From Paroedura picta (Eukaryota > Chordata > Lepidosauria > Squamata > Gekkonidae), in the NCBI RefSeq assembly GCF_049243985.1, contig NC_135382.1:23168990-23232989 (forward strand): DNA of 64,000 nt. The letters are read 5' to 3'. Every line of letters begins with the position of its first letter. The first letter of the stretch is position 1. The notes beneath the pieces are model-generated. The model saw nothing but the letters and a program-made list of their open reading frames with translations, was not told where the DNA came from and searched no databases. This document shows positions 1 through 11,060 of the stretch, piece by piece. The translations under genes and the position numbers were made by a program.

Positions 1-199
1 AACAGAAAAGGCATTTGCCCTAAGAATGTGCGATACAATCTACATGTGTGTCAGAGCATTGGAGTTCATGGGTACCAAGCATGGGGGAGGAGGATATACA
101 AATAGTAGCCACATGATGGCACCAAAAGCCATGCCAAAGCAACAAGAGAAACAAAATTCAATGAAGCCCAGGGGAAAACAAAGGGCCTAGATGCATGCC

Positions 200-790
200 T
201 GTTTTCTGTGGATGTCATAAGAACATAAGAAGAACCCTTCTGGATCAGACTGATAGTCCAACTAGCCCGTCACACAGTGGCTGACCAGTTCCTCTGGAGG
301 GGATTGAGACTGAGGCCTTCTTCTGATGTTGTCCCCTGGCTCTGGAATTCAGAGGATTCCTGCCTCCGAATATGGAGATTCTTCAGTTACCATAACTAGA
401 AGCCATACATTTATCCTCCATAAACCTTCTTTTAAAGCTGTTTATTCCTGTGGCCATCACTATATCCTCTGGCTGCAAATCCCACAATTTAATCACTCTT
501 GATGTAAAATAGTGTTTCCTTTGGTCTCTCCCGAACGAACTTCCCATCGGCTTCACTGAGTGTCCTCAAGTTCTGGTATTTTGTGAGAAGGAGAAAATTT
601 TCTCTTTGCCAGCTCTCTCCACCCCAGGCATAATTTTATAAACCTCTATCAGGCCCTCCTTAGTTGACTCTTTTCACAACTGAAAAGTCCCAGACTGAAA
701 AGTCCAGCCTTTCCTCATATGAAAGGTGCTCCAACCCCCTCATCATCTTTGTTGCCCTCCTCTGTACTTCCCCCAGCTCTGCAACGCCCC
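200..790. repeat. Old CR1/L2-type retroposon fragment
   Basis: The stretch opens with 'cataagaagaacccttctggatcag' type wording and runs through phrases such as 'gtggccatcactatatcctctgg' and 'ggtgctccaaccccctcatcat'. I know these from a very common interspersed repeat of reptiles and birds, usually annotated as CR1-like LINE sequence. No long reading frame is open. The family name and orientation are from memory and not verified. Confidence 0.5.
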
Positions 791-799
791 CTTTGAGAT

Positions 800-1370
800 A
801 TGGTGATGAGAAGTTTGCCTTTGACAAAACTCAGAATTAAGGGGCAGAGCGATTCACCGGGCTTCTTGCAAAGCATTGTGCGTTTCTGAAAACTGGCAAA
901 TAAATCACCAGAGCTTGATCATGTCATTCTGGCAAAGTGAACCAGAGTGGAGCCAGAGTTAGTTTACCCATTTTGCTCAAACAGTGATCCTCAGGGGCTT
1001 GGGAGCCCCCTCTGGCTCTTCTGAGCACTGTTTCCACTCTGGCACCTGCCCCATGTTTCATGACCCTTGCCCAGTTGGGCTTGTGTGTGGCAGGTGGACC
1101 CAGCCTTGAAACAGCCTCTGCTTGAGGAACGGGGGAAGTTAACAGCCACCTTGAGGCACAGGCCTTGAAGCCAGAATGGAAGTCAACGTGTCTGTTTTGG
1201 CGAATAGGTATCGCAACTGTGACTCTCCACCAGCTGCGGATCAAGACTCCAGCTCAATCAGGACTCTTCCCCCCCACAGCCCAAGTGTTTGGAGGGCCAT
1301 GGTAATAATACATGTCCATTTTGTTCTTTCCGCACATCTTTCAAAATTAGCTTTGCCAAGCTCCAGGTAG
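800..1370. other. No gene recognised
   Basis: Only short overlapping frames on both strands are present, with no domain motif, no convincing splice-bounded exon and no clear repeat signature. I treat it as ordinary intergenic DNA. Confidence 0.5.
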
Positions 1371-1371
1371 C

Positions 1372-1950
1372 ACCGGGAGATCTCCCACTGTTACAATGGC
1401 TCTCCAGGCAGATTAGGGAGGTGGGCTGCAGGCCGCTATATCCTGCTGAGGTCCCTCCCAGCCTAAACACCCGCCCTTCCCAGGTGCCACCCCCCAACTC
1501 CAACCCTGAGCTAGCAACCCTAGTCCAAGTCCTTCCCAGCTCAGAACTCCAGAGCTGCTTCCTCATTGTAGAACAGGGAAGCGGTGACCATAGTCCCACC
1601 TCAAGAGAAAGGCAGAGTTAATGGCGGCAGCTTGGCTGACCTCAGCCTGGCTGACCTCAGCCACAAAACACGGCTTGTGTAACTCAAGATGTTCCACAGG
1701 AACCGAGAGTCGCTGAGGTGGTGGAAGTCCTGCCTGCTGATCTAGTGGCCTTTGACTGAAAGTACCCTGCTGCATTATTGGCTCTGAAATCACAGCTCAT
1801 CTCCGGACTACAGGGATCAGTTCCTCTGCAGGAACGGCTGCTTTGGAAGATGGACACTATGCAATTGTACCCCATTGTCCTCCCCAGGCTCCATCCCTGA
1901 ATCTCTGGGTGTTCCTCACCCTGGATCTGACAACCCTGATACCCACCACT
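1372..1950 (+). repeat. Two copies of the 'GTTGCCAAC' dispersed repeat
   Basis: Segments around 1372-1540 and 1795-1950 share an ordered set of phrases: 'ggagatctccc', 'atggctgctttgg', 'accccgctgaggtccctccc', 'aggctccacccc'. The same set recurs near 35310-35475, 36755-36925 and 50516-50690, and inverted near 11617-11790, 58735-58870 and 63615-63800. Complete copies tend to start and end near 'gttgccaac'. It is non-coding. The class (SINE or non-autonomous DNA element) is unresolved. Confidence 0.5.
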
Positions 1951-1956
1951 TCCCCA

Positions 1957-2235
1957 AAAGAAAATAATGTACAAATATTATCCTGGAATGTGGCAGGGTG
2001 GACTGACAAAAGCGAGGTGGCAAATACAATAGATTAATTCAGGAGTTCTGATATAATGTAACTATCAGGGGCTTCTGGTGGACTTCTGACTTTTTCTCTA
2101 TCAAGCTTTAGCGCCTGTTTCAGAATGAATAAGACGGGCCATCTGTCTGCAGGTTGGTTCACTCTGGTTTCCTTCATCACTGCAGGTCAGAGTTACTGGA
2201 TTACTTTCTAAGTCTCACTCGTTTGTGGTTTTTTG
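1957..2235 (+). repeat. LINE ORF2 endonuclease fragment
   Basis: The frame reads ILSWNVAGWTDK followed by a stretch ending in a SAGWFTLVSFITAG-like segment. This resembles the start of the AP-endonuclease domain of non-LTR retrotransposon ORF2 (S/T-W-N-V-x-G, later a G-x-x-S-G-G-like block). The frame is interrupted, so it is a decayed piece. The clade (CR1/L2-like) is inferred from the wording only. Confidence 0.45.
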
Positions 2236-3224
2236 GGTTTGCTGGACAGAAAACTGTCTTAATCTGTCATTATATAATCCCACTCCCCATAACAGGGGAA
2301 CCTGGAATCAGCAGGAACTGGGCAACAACTAGTAGACCAGTTGGCTGAAGTGTCGATGAAGAGAATAAGCATCAACCCTAACTCCCCATCTCCCTCCAGT
2401 GGCCAGGGAGAACTTTGCCCACCTACCCCAGCTAGGTGTATTTCTGATTCTGGTGCCCTGGGAGGAACAAAATGGCGGTGGCCAGGGATTGTGTGGTACT
2501 GAACATATCCCCGTGAGAACCAGTTCTGTCGGAGAGGCTTGCCGACTGGTAGAAACCCAGGGTGGATCATCAGCCTTCTCCTTTTTATGTCAGCAAACAA
2601 CAGACAAGCAAACAAAAAGAGTTTATCTTGAGGCATTTTATTAGAGGGCCTAATGAGTTTAATTCTTTCAATGTTTTTAGATCAATCCCCTAAAGGGTGA
2701 TCCCTGCCCAATGCTCAGAGGAAGGCGAAAAACCTCCAGGCGCGTTGGCCAATCTGCCCTGGAGGAAAATTCCTTCCTGACCCCAGAAAATGGCAATCGG
2801 TGCTACCCTGAGCAGGCGAGCAAAGACCAGAAACTGCCACGCGACCATGGCCTGTGGCTTGTTCAAACTAATCTTCTCCTTCCCAACCACCCCTGGTTTC
2901 TCAGAACCAGCCTTGGAGATTTCAGGGCTGTTTTTTCCTGTCTTTTCTTCAGGGCTGTCTTTTCTGTGGCCCCAGCAGAAGTTGGCTCACACTCTACAGA
3001 CTGGGCAACCAACAGGCAAGACTTTCTCAGATCTGGCTGGCAGCTCCATCCTCTCCTTCCTAAGATTCCTGTGGTAGTCTAGCAGATGTCCTCTGCTTGG
3101 TCAGGGTCACAAATTCAAGTCTGATGGAAAAGAACCAGCTGTCACCCCACAGCTGACAAACAGAGCAATGTCATGCTTCATGCTTCACTGGGCCACCTTC
3201 CCAAAAGTGTGTATCTTAAAGGTT
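2236..3224. other. Gene-free stretch, possible old LINE remnant at 2690-2870
   Basis: No exon or domain is recognised. The part near 2690-2870 ('gaaggcgaaaaacctccagg', 'ggaggaaaattccttcctgacc') resembles a widespread old CR1/L3-like repeat of amniotes. The rest shows nothing I can name. Confidence 0.35.
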
Positions 3225-3252
3225 TAAAGAACCTTAGGGATAACTTTTTCTG

Positions 3253-3450
3253 ACTGCATGGTGAGTATTTCTAAACTCAGTATTCCTAAGAAGAAGAAGA
3301 ACCAGAAGAGGAAATGGGCAAGGAAGAAGTATCTTAAAGCCTTAAAGAACCTTAGGAATGACTCCTTTTCCGCCTCCTCCTTGCCTATTTCCTCTTCTGT
3401 TTCTTTTTCTTCTTAGGAATACTAAGTATAGAAATACTCACCATGCACCC
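3253..3450. repeat. Inverted repeat at the left edge of the array
   Basis: On the + strand, 3258-3336 reads in the purine orientation ('tgcatggtgagtatttct', then 'aagaagaagaaccagaagag', 'gaaatgggcaaggaag'). About 45 bp later, 3383-3450 carries the same module in the usual pyrimidine orientation, ending 'aatactcaccatgcaccc'. The two arms could pair as an imperfect hairpin. This is the only clearly flipped module I see in the array. Confidence 0.7.
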
Positions 3451-4714
3451 AGTTACATATCTTCTTCCTCTTCCCTTTCTTCTTCTTCTTAGGAATACTC
3501 ACCATAGGAATACTCTCCATGAAGCCAATTAAAGTACTGTAAAACCTTAAGAAATTCTAGAATTATTCACCATGGAGACTGTTAGACTTATTAAAGTATC
3601 ATAAAGCATCATAAAACATTAAAGAATCATTGAAAAACTCATTTAAAAATACTCTACATGGATACGACACTACCTCATACACCTCATCTTCCTTTTCTTC
3701 TATCTTCCTTGCCTAATTCCTCTTCTGTTTCTACTTCTTAGGAATACTAAGTATAGAAATACTCACCATGCAGCCAGTTACAGTACTTAATGTATCTTAA
3801 AGACATAAAGAACCTTAGAAATACCTTCTTCTCCTCCTCCTCTTCCGTATTCTTCTTCCTTCTTCCTCTTCGCTCTTCATCTTCTTAGGAATACTCACCT
3901 TAGGAATACTCACAAAAGAGCCAATTACACTTATTAAAGTACTATGAAGGAATTTTAGGATTATTCATTATGGAGCCAGTTACACTAATCAAAATATGAT
4001 AAAGCCTTAAATAATAATGGAAATAGTTTAGGAATACTCACCATGGAGAGGACACCACCTCCTCCTCCTCCTCCGTTTCTTCGTTTTTCCTTGCATATTT
4101 CCTCTTCTGTTTCTACTTCTTTTTAAGAATAATAAATATAGATATACTCACCATGAATCCAGCTATACTCCTTCAAGTATCTTGAACCTTAAAGAAGCTT
4201 AAAAATAACTCCACCTCCTCCTTTTCTTCTTTCTTACTTCTTCCTAGGATTATTCACCATGGAGTCAGTAACAATCATTAAAGTATCATAAATTCTCAAA
4301 TAATCATGGAAATATTGAATTTAGGAATACTCACCATGGATGAGTCACCATCACCTCCTCCTCCTTTTCTTTCTTCTTCCTTGCCCATTTCCTCTTCTGT
4401 TTCTTCTTCTTCTTCTTAGGAATACTAAGTATAGTAATACTCACCATGCAGCCAGTTACACTCCTTAAAGACTTAAAGAACCTTAGGAATACCTTCTCTT
4501 CCTCTTCCTCCTCCTCTTCCACATTCCTCTTCCCTCTTCTTCTTCTTCTTCTTAGGAATGCTCCCCGTAGGAATACTCACCATGGATATGACACCACCTT
4601 CTCGTCCTCCTTTTCTTCCTTTTTCCTTGCGTATTTCCTCTTCTGTTTCTTCTTCTTTTTAAGAATATTAAGTATTGAAATACTCACCATGCAGCCAGTG
4701 ACACTCCTTCAAGA

Positions 4715-4990
4715 AAACGGAGCTCTTCCGCCAGGCATATGGTTGAGGCCAGGGTGGTGTCCCCAGTTGGTACCATCTGAGATATCCTTCTGAGACCGGC
4801 AAAGATCAGCTGGAATCCTCGCTCACTGTCCTATATGCTGAATGAAAGGGGGGGGGGACATTGATGTGTTATGGGTCACCATCATGTTTAGTGTGATCTT
4901 ATATTCTTTTTAAGGGGATTGTTGGGGATTTTATTGTATTTCATTCATTCTTGTAAACCACCACAAGACATTCATGAACGGCAGCATATA
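4715..4990 (+). repeat. LINE 3' end captured in array unit 1
   Basis: The unit reads 'acggagctcttccgccaggc', which translates as TELFRQAYG followed by a stop. This is the usual C-terminal end of a CR1/L2-type ORF2. A 3' UTR and a tail follow: 'cattcttgtaaaccaccac', 'gcagcatataattat'. It is joined seamlessly to pyrimidine modules on both sides. Confidence 0.7.
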
Positions 4991-5854
4991 ATTATAAAAA
5001 TATAAATATAAAGTCTTAAAGAACCTTAGGAATAATTTCTTCTTCTTCATTTCCTCCTCCTCCTCCTCCTCCTTTTCTTCCTTCTTCCTAGGATTATACA
5101 CCATGGACTCATTAAAATACAATAAAATCCCCAACAATCCCCAGTATATAAATATAATTATAAAAAAATAAATAGAAAGCCTTAAAGAACCTTAGGAATA
5201 ACTCCTTCTTCTTCATTTCCTCCTCCTCCTCCTCCTCCTCCTTTTCTTCCTTCTTCCTTCTTCCTAGAATTATTCACCATGGAGTCAGTTACACTCATTA
5301 AAGTATCATAAAGCCTTAAAGAATCATGGAAATATTCAATTTAGGAAAACTCACCATGGATGAGAAACCATCAACTCCTCCTCCTTTTCTTTCTTCTTCC
5401 TTGCCCATTTCCTCTTCTGTTTCTTCTTCTTCTTCTTAGGAATACTTAATAATACTCACCATGCAGCCAGTTACACTCCTTAAAGACTTAAAGAACCTTA
5501 GGAATACCTTCTCTTCCTCTTCCTCCTCCTCTTCCACATTCCTCTTCCCTCTTCTTCTTCTTAGGAATGCTCCCCGTTGGAATACTCACCATAGAGCCAA
5601 TTATTTACTTATAAAAGTACTGTGAAGAAATCTTAGGATTATTCAACATGGAGCCAGTTACACTCATTAAAGTATCATAAAGCCTTAAAGAATCATGGAA
5701 ATAGTTTAGGAATACTCACCATGGATATGACACCACCTTCTCATCCTCTTTTTCTTCCTTCTTCCTTGCGTATTTCCTCTTCTGTTTCTTCTTCTTTTTA
5801 AGAATATTAAGTATAGAAATATTCACCATGCAGCCAGTGACACTCCTTCAAGTA

Positions 5855-6150
5855 AACAGAATTCTTCCGCCAGGCAGATGGTTGATTCCAGGGCGGTGTC
5901 CCCAGTTGGTACCTTCTGAGATGTTCATCTGAGACCAACGAAGATCAGCTAGGATCCTCGCTCACAGGTTGCAAACCTACATGCTGAATGGAGGGGGGAA
6001 CGCTGATGTTTTATGGCTCACCATCTTGTTTAGTGTGATCTTATATTGTTTTTAAGGGGATTGTTGGGGATTTATTAATTCTTGTAAACCGCTGCAAGAC
6101 ATTCGTGAGCGGCAGCATATAAATATCATTATAAATAAATAAATATAAAG
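5855..6150 (+). repeat. LINE 3' end captured in array unit 2
   Basis: Same order as the neighbouring units: ORF2 end-like phrase ('ttccgccaggcagatggttg'), 'ggtgtccccagttggtacc', 'ttatattgtttttaagggg', then 'cttgtaaaccgctgcaagac' and an 'aaataaataaat' tail. It is very similar to the next two copies. Confidence 0.7.
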
Positions 6151-6838
6151 ACTTAAAGAACCTTAGGTATAACTCCTTCTTCTTCATTTCCTCCTCCTCC
6201 TCCTTCTCGTCTTCCTCTTCCTCCTCCTCATCTTTTTCATCCTTCTTCCTTCTTCCTGGAATTATTCACCATGGAGTCAGTTACACTCATTAAAGTATCA
6301 TAAAGCCTTGAATAATCATGGAAATATTAAATTTAGGAAAACTCACCATGGATACGACATCATCACCTCTTCCTCCTTTTCTTTCTTCTTCCTTAACCAT
6401 TTCCTCTCCTGTTTCTTCTTCTTCTTAGGAATAGTAAGTATAGTAATACTCACCATGCAGCCAGTTACACTCCTTAAAGACTTGAAGAACCTTAGGAATA
6501 CTTTCTCCTCCTCTTCCATATTCCTCTTCATTCTTCCTCTTCCCTCTTTTTCTTCCTAGGAATACTCACCATTGGAATACTCACCATACAGCTAATTATT
6601 AAAGTACTGCGAAGGAATCTTAGGATTATTCAACATTGGGACAGTTACACTCACTAAATTATCATAAAGCCTTAAATAATAATGGAAATAGTTTAGGAAT
6701 ACTCACCATGGATATGACACCACCTTCTCGTCCTCCTTTTCTTCTTTCTTCCTTGCGTATTTCCTCTTCTGTTTCTTCTTCTTTTTAAGAATATTAAGTA
6801 TAGAAATACTCACCATGCAGCCAGTGACACTCCTTCAA

Positions 6839-7135
6839 GAAAACGGAGCTCTTCCGACAGGCAGATGGTTGATTCCAGGGCGGTGTCCCCAGTTGGTACC
6901 TTCTGAGATGTTCATCTGAGACCAACGAAGATCAGCTAGGATCCTCGCTCACAGGTTGCAAACCTACATGCTGAATGGAGGGGGGAACGCTGATGTTTTA
7001 TGGCTCACCATCTTGTTTAGTGTGATCTTATATTGTTTTTAAGGGGATTGTTGGGGATTTATTAATTCTTGTAAACCGCTGCAAGACATTCGTGAGCGGC
7101 AGCATATAAATATAATTATAAATAAATATAAAGAT
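6839..7135 (+). repeat. LINE 3' end captured in array unit 3
   Basis: Near-identical to the copy 977 bp downstream, including the variant 'cttccgacaggcagatgg'. Such identity across both the LINE part and the pyrimidine part shows that the composite unit was duplicated as a block. Confidence 0.75.
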
Positions 7136-7815
7136 TTAAAGAACCTTAGGAATAACTCCTTCTTCTTCATTTCCTCCTCCTCCTCCTCCTCTTCCACTTC
7201 CTCCTCCTCTTTTTCATCCTTCTTCCTTATTCCTGGAATTATTCACCATGGACTCAGTTACACTCATTAAAGTATCATAAAGCCTTGAATAATCATGGAA
7301 ATATTAAATTTAGGAAAACTCACCATGGATACGACATCATCACCTCTTCCTCCTTTTCTTTCTTCTTCCTTAACCATTTCCTCTTCTGTTTCTTCTTCTT
7401 CTTAGGAATAGTAAGTATAGTAATACTCACCATGCAGCCAGTTACACTCCTTAAAGACTTGAAGAACCTTAGGAATACTTTCTCCTCCTCTTCCATATTC
7501 CTCTTCATTCTTCCTCTTCCCTCTTTTTCTTCCTAGGAATACTCACCATTGGAATACTCACCATACAGCTAATTATTAAAGTACTGCGAAGGAATCTTAG
7601 GATTATTCAACATTGGGACAGTTACACTCACTCAATTATCATAAAGCCTTAAATAATAATGGAAATAGTTTAGGAATACTCACCATGGATATGACACCAC
7701 CTTCTCGTCCTCCTTTTCTTCCTTCTTCCTTGCGTATTTCCTCTTCTGTTTCTTCTTCTTTTTAAGAATATTAAGTATAGAAATACTCACCATGCAGCCA
7801 GTGACACTCCTTCAA

Positions 7816-8110
7816 GAAAACGGAGCTCTTCCGACAGGCAGATGGTTGATTCCAGGGCGGTGTCCCCAGTTGGTACCTTCTGAGATGTTCATCTGAGACC
7901 AACGAAGATCAGCTAGGATCCTCGCTCACAGGTTGCAAACCTACATGCTGAATGGAGGGGGGAACGTTGATGTGTTATGGCTCACCATCTTGTTTAGTGT
8001 GATCTTATATTGTTTTTAAGGGGATTGTTGGGGATTTATTCATTCTTGTAAACCGCTGCAAGACATTCGTGAGTGGCAGCATATAAATATAATTATAAAT
8101 AAATATAAAG
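7816..8110 (+). repeat. LINE 3' end captured in array unit 4
   Basis: Near-identical partner of the copy at 6839, with the same ORF2-end variant, 3' UTR wording and A-rich tail. Directly after it comes an unusually long CTCCTCCTC tract (about 8148-8195), showing microsatellite expansion inside the unit. Confidence 0.75.
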
Positions 8111-8425
8111 ATTTAAAGAACCTTAGGAATAACTCCTTCTTCTTCATTTCCTCCTCCTCCTCCTCCTCCTCCTCCTCTTCCTCCTCCTCCTCTTTTTCAT
8201 CCTTCTTCCTAGAATTATTCACCATGGAGTCAGTTACACTCGTTAAAGAATCATAAAGCCTTGAATAATCATAGAAATATTCAATTTAGGAAAGCTCACC
8301 ATGGATACGACACCATCACCTCCTCCTCCTTTTCTTTCTTCTTCCTTGCCCATTTCCTCTTCTGTTTCCTCTTCTTCTTAGGAAAATTAAGTATAAAAAC
8401 ACTCACCATGCAGCCAGTTACACTG

Positions 8426-8955
8426 CTTAAGGGTAATCGGAGCTGTTCCATCAGGCATACAGTTGAGGGTAGGGTGGTGTCCCTGCGGGTACCATCTGAG
8501 ATCTCTATCTGAGACCAATGAAGATCAGCTAGGTTCCTCGCTCCCAGTTTCCAGACCTACATTTTGAACAGACGGGGGAACATTGATGTTTTATGGTTCG
8601 CCATCCTGTTTAGTGTGATCTCATAAAATCAGAGTCCAGTAGAACCTTTAAGACCAACAAAGATATATTCAAGGCGTGAGCTTTCAAGTGCAGGCACCCT
8701 TTGTCAGACACTTGCACTTGAAAGCTCACGTCTTGAATAAATCTTTGTTGGTCTTAAAGGTACTACTGGACTTTTATTTTATTGTGCGCCTTCAGACCAA
8801 CACGGCTACTCATTGAATCTATCCTAGTGTGATCTTATATTGTTTTAAAGGGGATTGCTGGGGATTATATTGTTTTTTATTCATTCTTGTAACCTCCGCT
8901 AGACATTCATAAGCAGTGGTATGTAAATATAATTAGAAATAAATAAATATAAAGC
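8426..8955 (+). repeat. LINE 3' end in array unit 5, split by a later insertion
   Basis: The LINE end is more diverged here ('ggagctgttccatcaggc') and is interrupted between 8625 and 8824 by a foldback element. The tail resumes at 8825 with 'tagtgtgatcttatattg' and ends in 'aaataaataaatataaag'. The split proves the LINE end was present before the insertion. Confidence 0.75.
8625..8824 (+). mobile_element. Foldback retroposon with 14-bp target duplication
   Basis: The element begins 'aaaatcagagtccagtag' and contains the arm 'acctttaagaccaacaaag' and its reverse complement 'ctttgttggtcttaaaggt', so it can fold on itself. It ends with 'cagaccaacacggctactc'. It is flanked by tagtgtgatctcat (8611-8624) and tagtgtgatcttat (8825-8838), 13 of 14 identical. 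A target duplication of this length fits LINE-driven insertion. Related copies lie at 25083, 26765 and 28393. Confidence 0.75.
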
Positions 8956-9967
8956 CTGAAAGAACCTTAGGAATAACTCCTTCTTCTTCTTCATTTCCTC
9001 CTCCTCCTCCTCCTCCTCCTTTTCTTCCTTCTTCCTTCTTCGTAGGATTATTAACCATGGAGTCAGTAACATTCATTAAAGTATCATAAAGCCTTAAATA
9101 ATCATAGAAAAACTAAGTTTAGGAATACTCACCATGGATATGACACCAACAACAACAACAACAACTCCGACTCTTTTCTTCCTTCTTCCTTGCCCATTTC
9201 CTCTTCTGTTTCTTCTTCTTAGGAATACTAAGTATAATAATACTCACCATGCAGCCAGTTACACTCCTTAAAGACTTAAAGAACCTTAGGAATACCTTCT
9301 CTTCCTCTTCCTCCTCCTCTTCCACATTCCTCTTCCCTCTTCTTCTTCTTAGGAATGCTCCCCATAGGAATACTCACCATAGAGCCAATTACACATTAAA
9401 GTACTGCGAAGGAATCTTAGGATTATTCAACATTGGGACAGTTACACTCACTAAATTATCATAAAGCCTTAAATAATAATGGAAATAGTTTAGGAATACT
9501 CACCATGGATATGACACCACCTTCTCGTCCTCCTTTTCTTCCTTCTTCCTTGCGTATTTCCTCTTCTGTTTCTTCTTCTTTTTAAGAATATTAAGTATAG
9601 AAATACTCACCATGCAGCCAGTGACACTCCTTAAAGTATCTTAAAGCCTTAAAGAACCTTGGGAATAACTCATTCTTTTCCTCCTCCTCCTGTTCTTCCT
9701 CTTCGTCCTCCTCCACCTTCTCCTTTTCTTCCTTCTTACTTCTTCCTAGAATTATTCGCCATGGAGTCAGTTGCATTCATTAAAGTATCATAAAGACTTA
9801 AATAATCATGGAAATAGTTTAGGAATACTCACCATGGAGAGAACACCACCACCTCCTCCTCCTTTTTTTCATTCTTCCTTGAGTATTTCCTCTTCTGTTT
9901 CTTCTTCTTTTTAAGAATACTAAGTATAGGAATACTCACCATGCAGCCAGTTACATTCCTTAAAGTA

Positions 9968-10270
9968 AACTCAGCTGTTCTGCCAGGCATATGGTTGAGG
10001 CCAGGGTGGCATTCCCGGTGGTACCATCCGAGATCTCCATCTGAGAACAACAAAGATCAGTTAGGATCTTTGCTCCCAGTTTCCAGATCTACATGCTGGA
10101 GGGGAGAAAGTTGATTTTTTATGGTTCGCCATCTCGTTTAGTGTAATTGTATATTGTTTTTAAGGGTATTGTTGTGGATTTTATTTTTTATTCATTCTTG
10201 TAAACCGCTGCGAAACATTTGTGAGCGGCCGTATATTAATCTAATTATTAAAAAATAAAAAATATAAAGC
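9968..10270 (+). repeat. LINE 3' end captured near the right part of the array
   Basis: Reads 'ctgttctgccaggcatatgg' (end of ORF2), 'atggttcgccatctcg', 'cttgtaaaccgctgcgaaac', 'gtgagcggccgtatattaat', then an A-rich tail. It is more diverged than the central copies, consistent with an older array edge. A last truncated copy starts near 10908. Confidence 0.65.
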
Positions 10271-10944
10271 CTTAAAGAACCTTAGGTATAACTCCTCTTT
10301 CTTCATTTCCACCTCCTCCTCCTCCTCCTCCTCCTCTTCCTTCTTATGTCTTCCTAGGATTATTAACCATGGATTCAGTAACACTCATTAAAGTGTCATA
10401 AAGCCTTTAATAATCATAGAAAAACTAAGTTTAGGAATGCTCACCATCGATATGACACCAACAACAACAACTCCTCCACCTCTTTTCTTCCTTCTTCCTA
10501 GCTTATTTCCTCTTCGGTTCCTTATTATTATTATTATTAGAAATACTAACTATAGAAATACTCACCATGCAATCAGTTGCACTCAAAGTACCTTAAAGCC
10601 TTAAAGAACCTTGGGAAAGAATCTTCTTTCTTCTTCTCCTCCTCTTCTTCCTCTTCTTCCTCCTCCACCTCCTCCTTTTCTTCCTTCTTCTTCCTAGAAT
10701 TATTCGCCATGGAGTCAGTTGCATTCATTAAAGTATCATAAAGGCTTAAATAATCATGGAAATAGTTTAGGAATACTCACCATGGAGAGGACACCACCTC
10801 GTCCTCCTCCTTTTCTTCGTTCTTCCTTGAGTATTTCCTCTTCTGTTTCTTCTTTTTAAGAATACTAAATAGGAATACTCACCATGCAGCCAGTTACATT
10901 CCTTAAACTCAGCTGTTCTTCCAGGCATATGGTTGAGGCCAGGA

Positions 10945-11060
10945 CTCTCTCAGTCCTACCAACCTCACAGGGTGTCAGTTGCGGGGAGAGGAAGGGAAAG
11001 GTATTTGTATGCCACAATGGGACTCCTTCGGGTAGTGAAAAGAGGACTATTAAAACATTT
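10945..11060 (+). repeat. Truncated SINE at the right edge of the array
   Basis: 'caacctcacagggtgtcag', 'ggggagaggaagggaaagg', 'actccttcgggtagtgaaaa' are the 3' half of the tRNA-type SINE that is fuller at 12289 and 57456. It abuts the last array module directly. Confidence 0.6.

Larger units (their letters stand above)
3225..10940 (+). repeat. Pyrimidine-rich complex tandem array with higher-order repeats
   Basis: About 7.7 kb is built from modules of roughly 70-130 bp. Recurring phrases are 'ttaggaatactcaccatg', 'cagccagttacactcctt', 'cttaaagaaccttagga', and long CTT/CCT-rich tracts (TTCTTCTTCTT, CCTCCTCCTCC) ending in TTAG. From about 4.3 to 9.1 kb the modules are organised into longer units. 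Equivalent points lie at 4321, 5341, 6333, 7310 and 8286, giving spacings of about 1020, 992, 977 and 976 bp. Two successive units (from about 6.3 and 7.3 kb) are almost identical, which implies recent duplication. Each long unit includes a LINE 3' end. The + strand is strongly pyrimidine-biased, so the - strand reads as Glu/Lys-rich frames that are by-products of composition. Confidence 0.9.

Noticed and set aside
4331-10053. Repeated - strand frames of 60-75 codons rich in Glu and Lys (for example 4331-4522, 6343-6531, 7320-7508, 9119-9325)
   Set aside because: They are the complement of the pyrimidine-rich array modules. Their conservation follows from tandem duplication, and the frames differ in length and end by chance. 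No domain, no Kozak context or splice evidence supports translation.
3225-10940. CRISPR-like array
   Set aside because: Repeat units are long, variable and pyrimidine-rich in a vertebrate genome. There are no short identical repeats with unique equal-length spacers.
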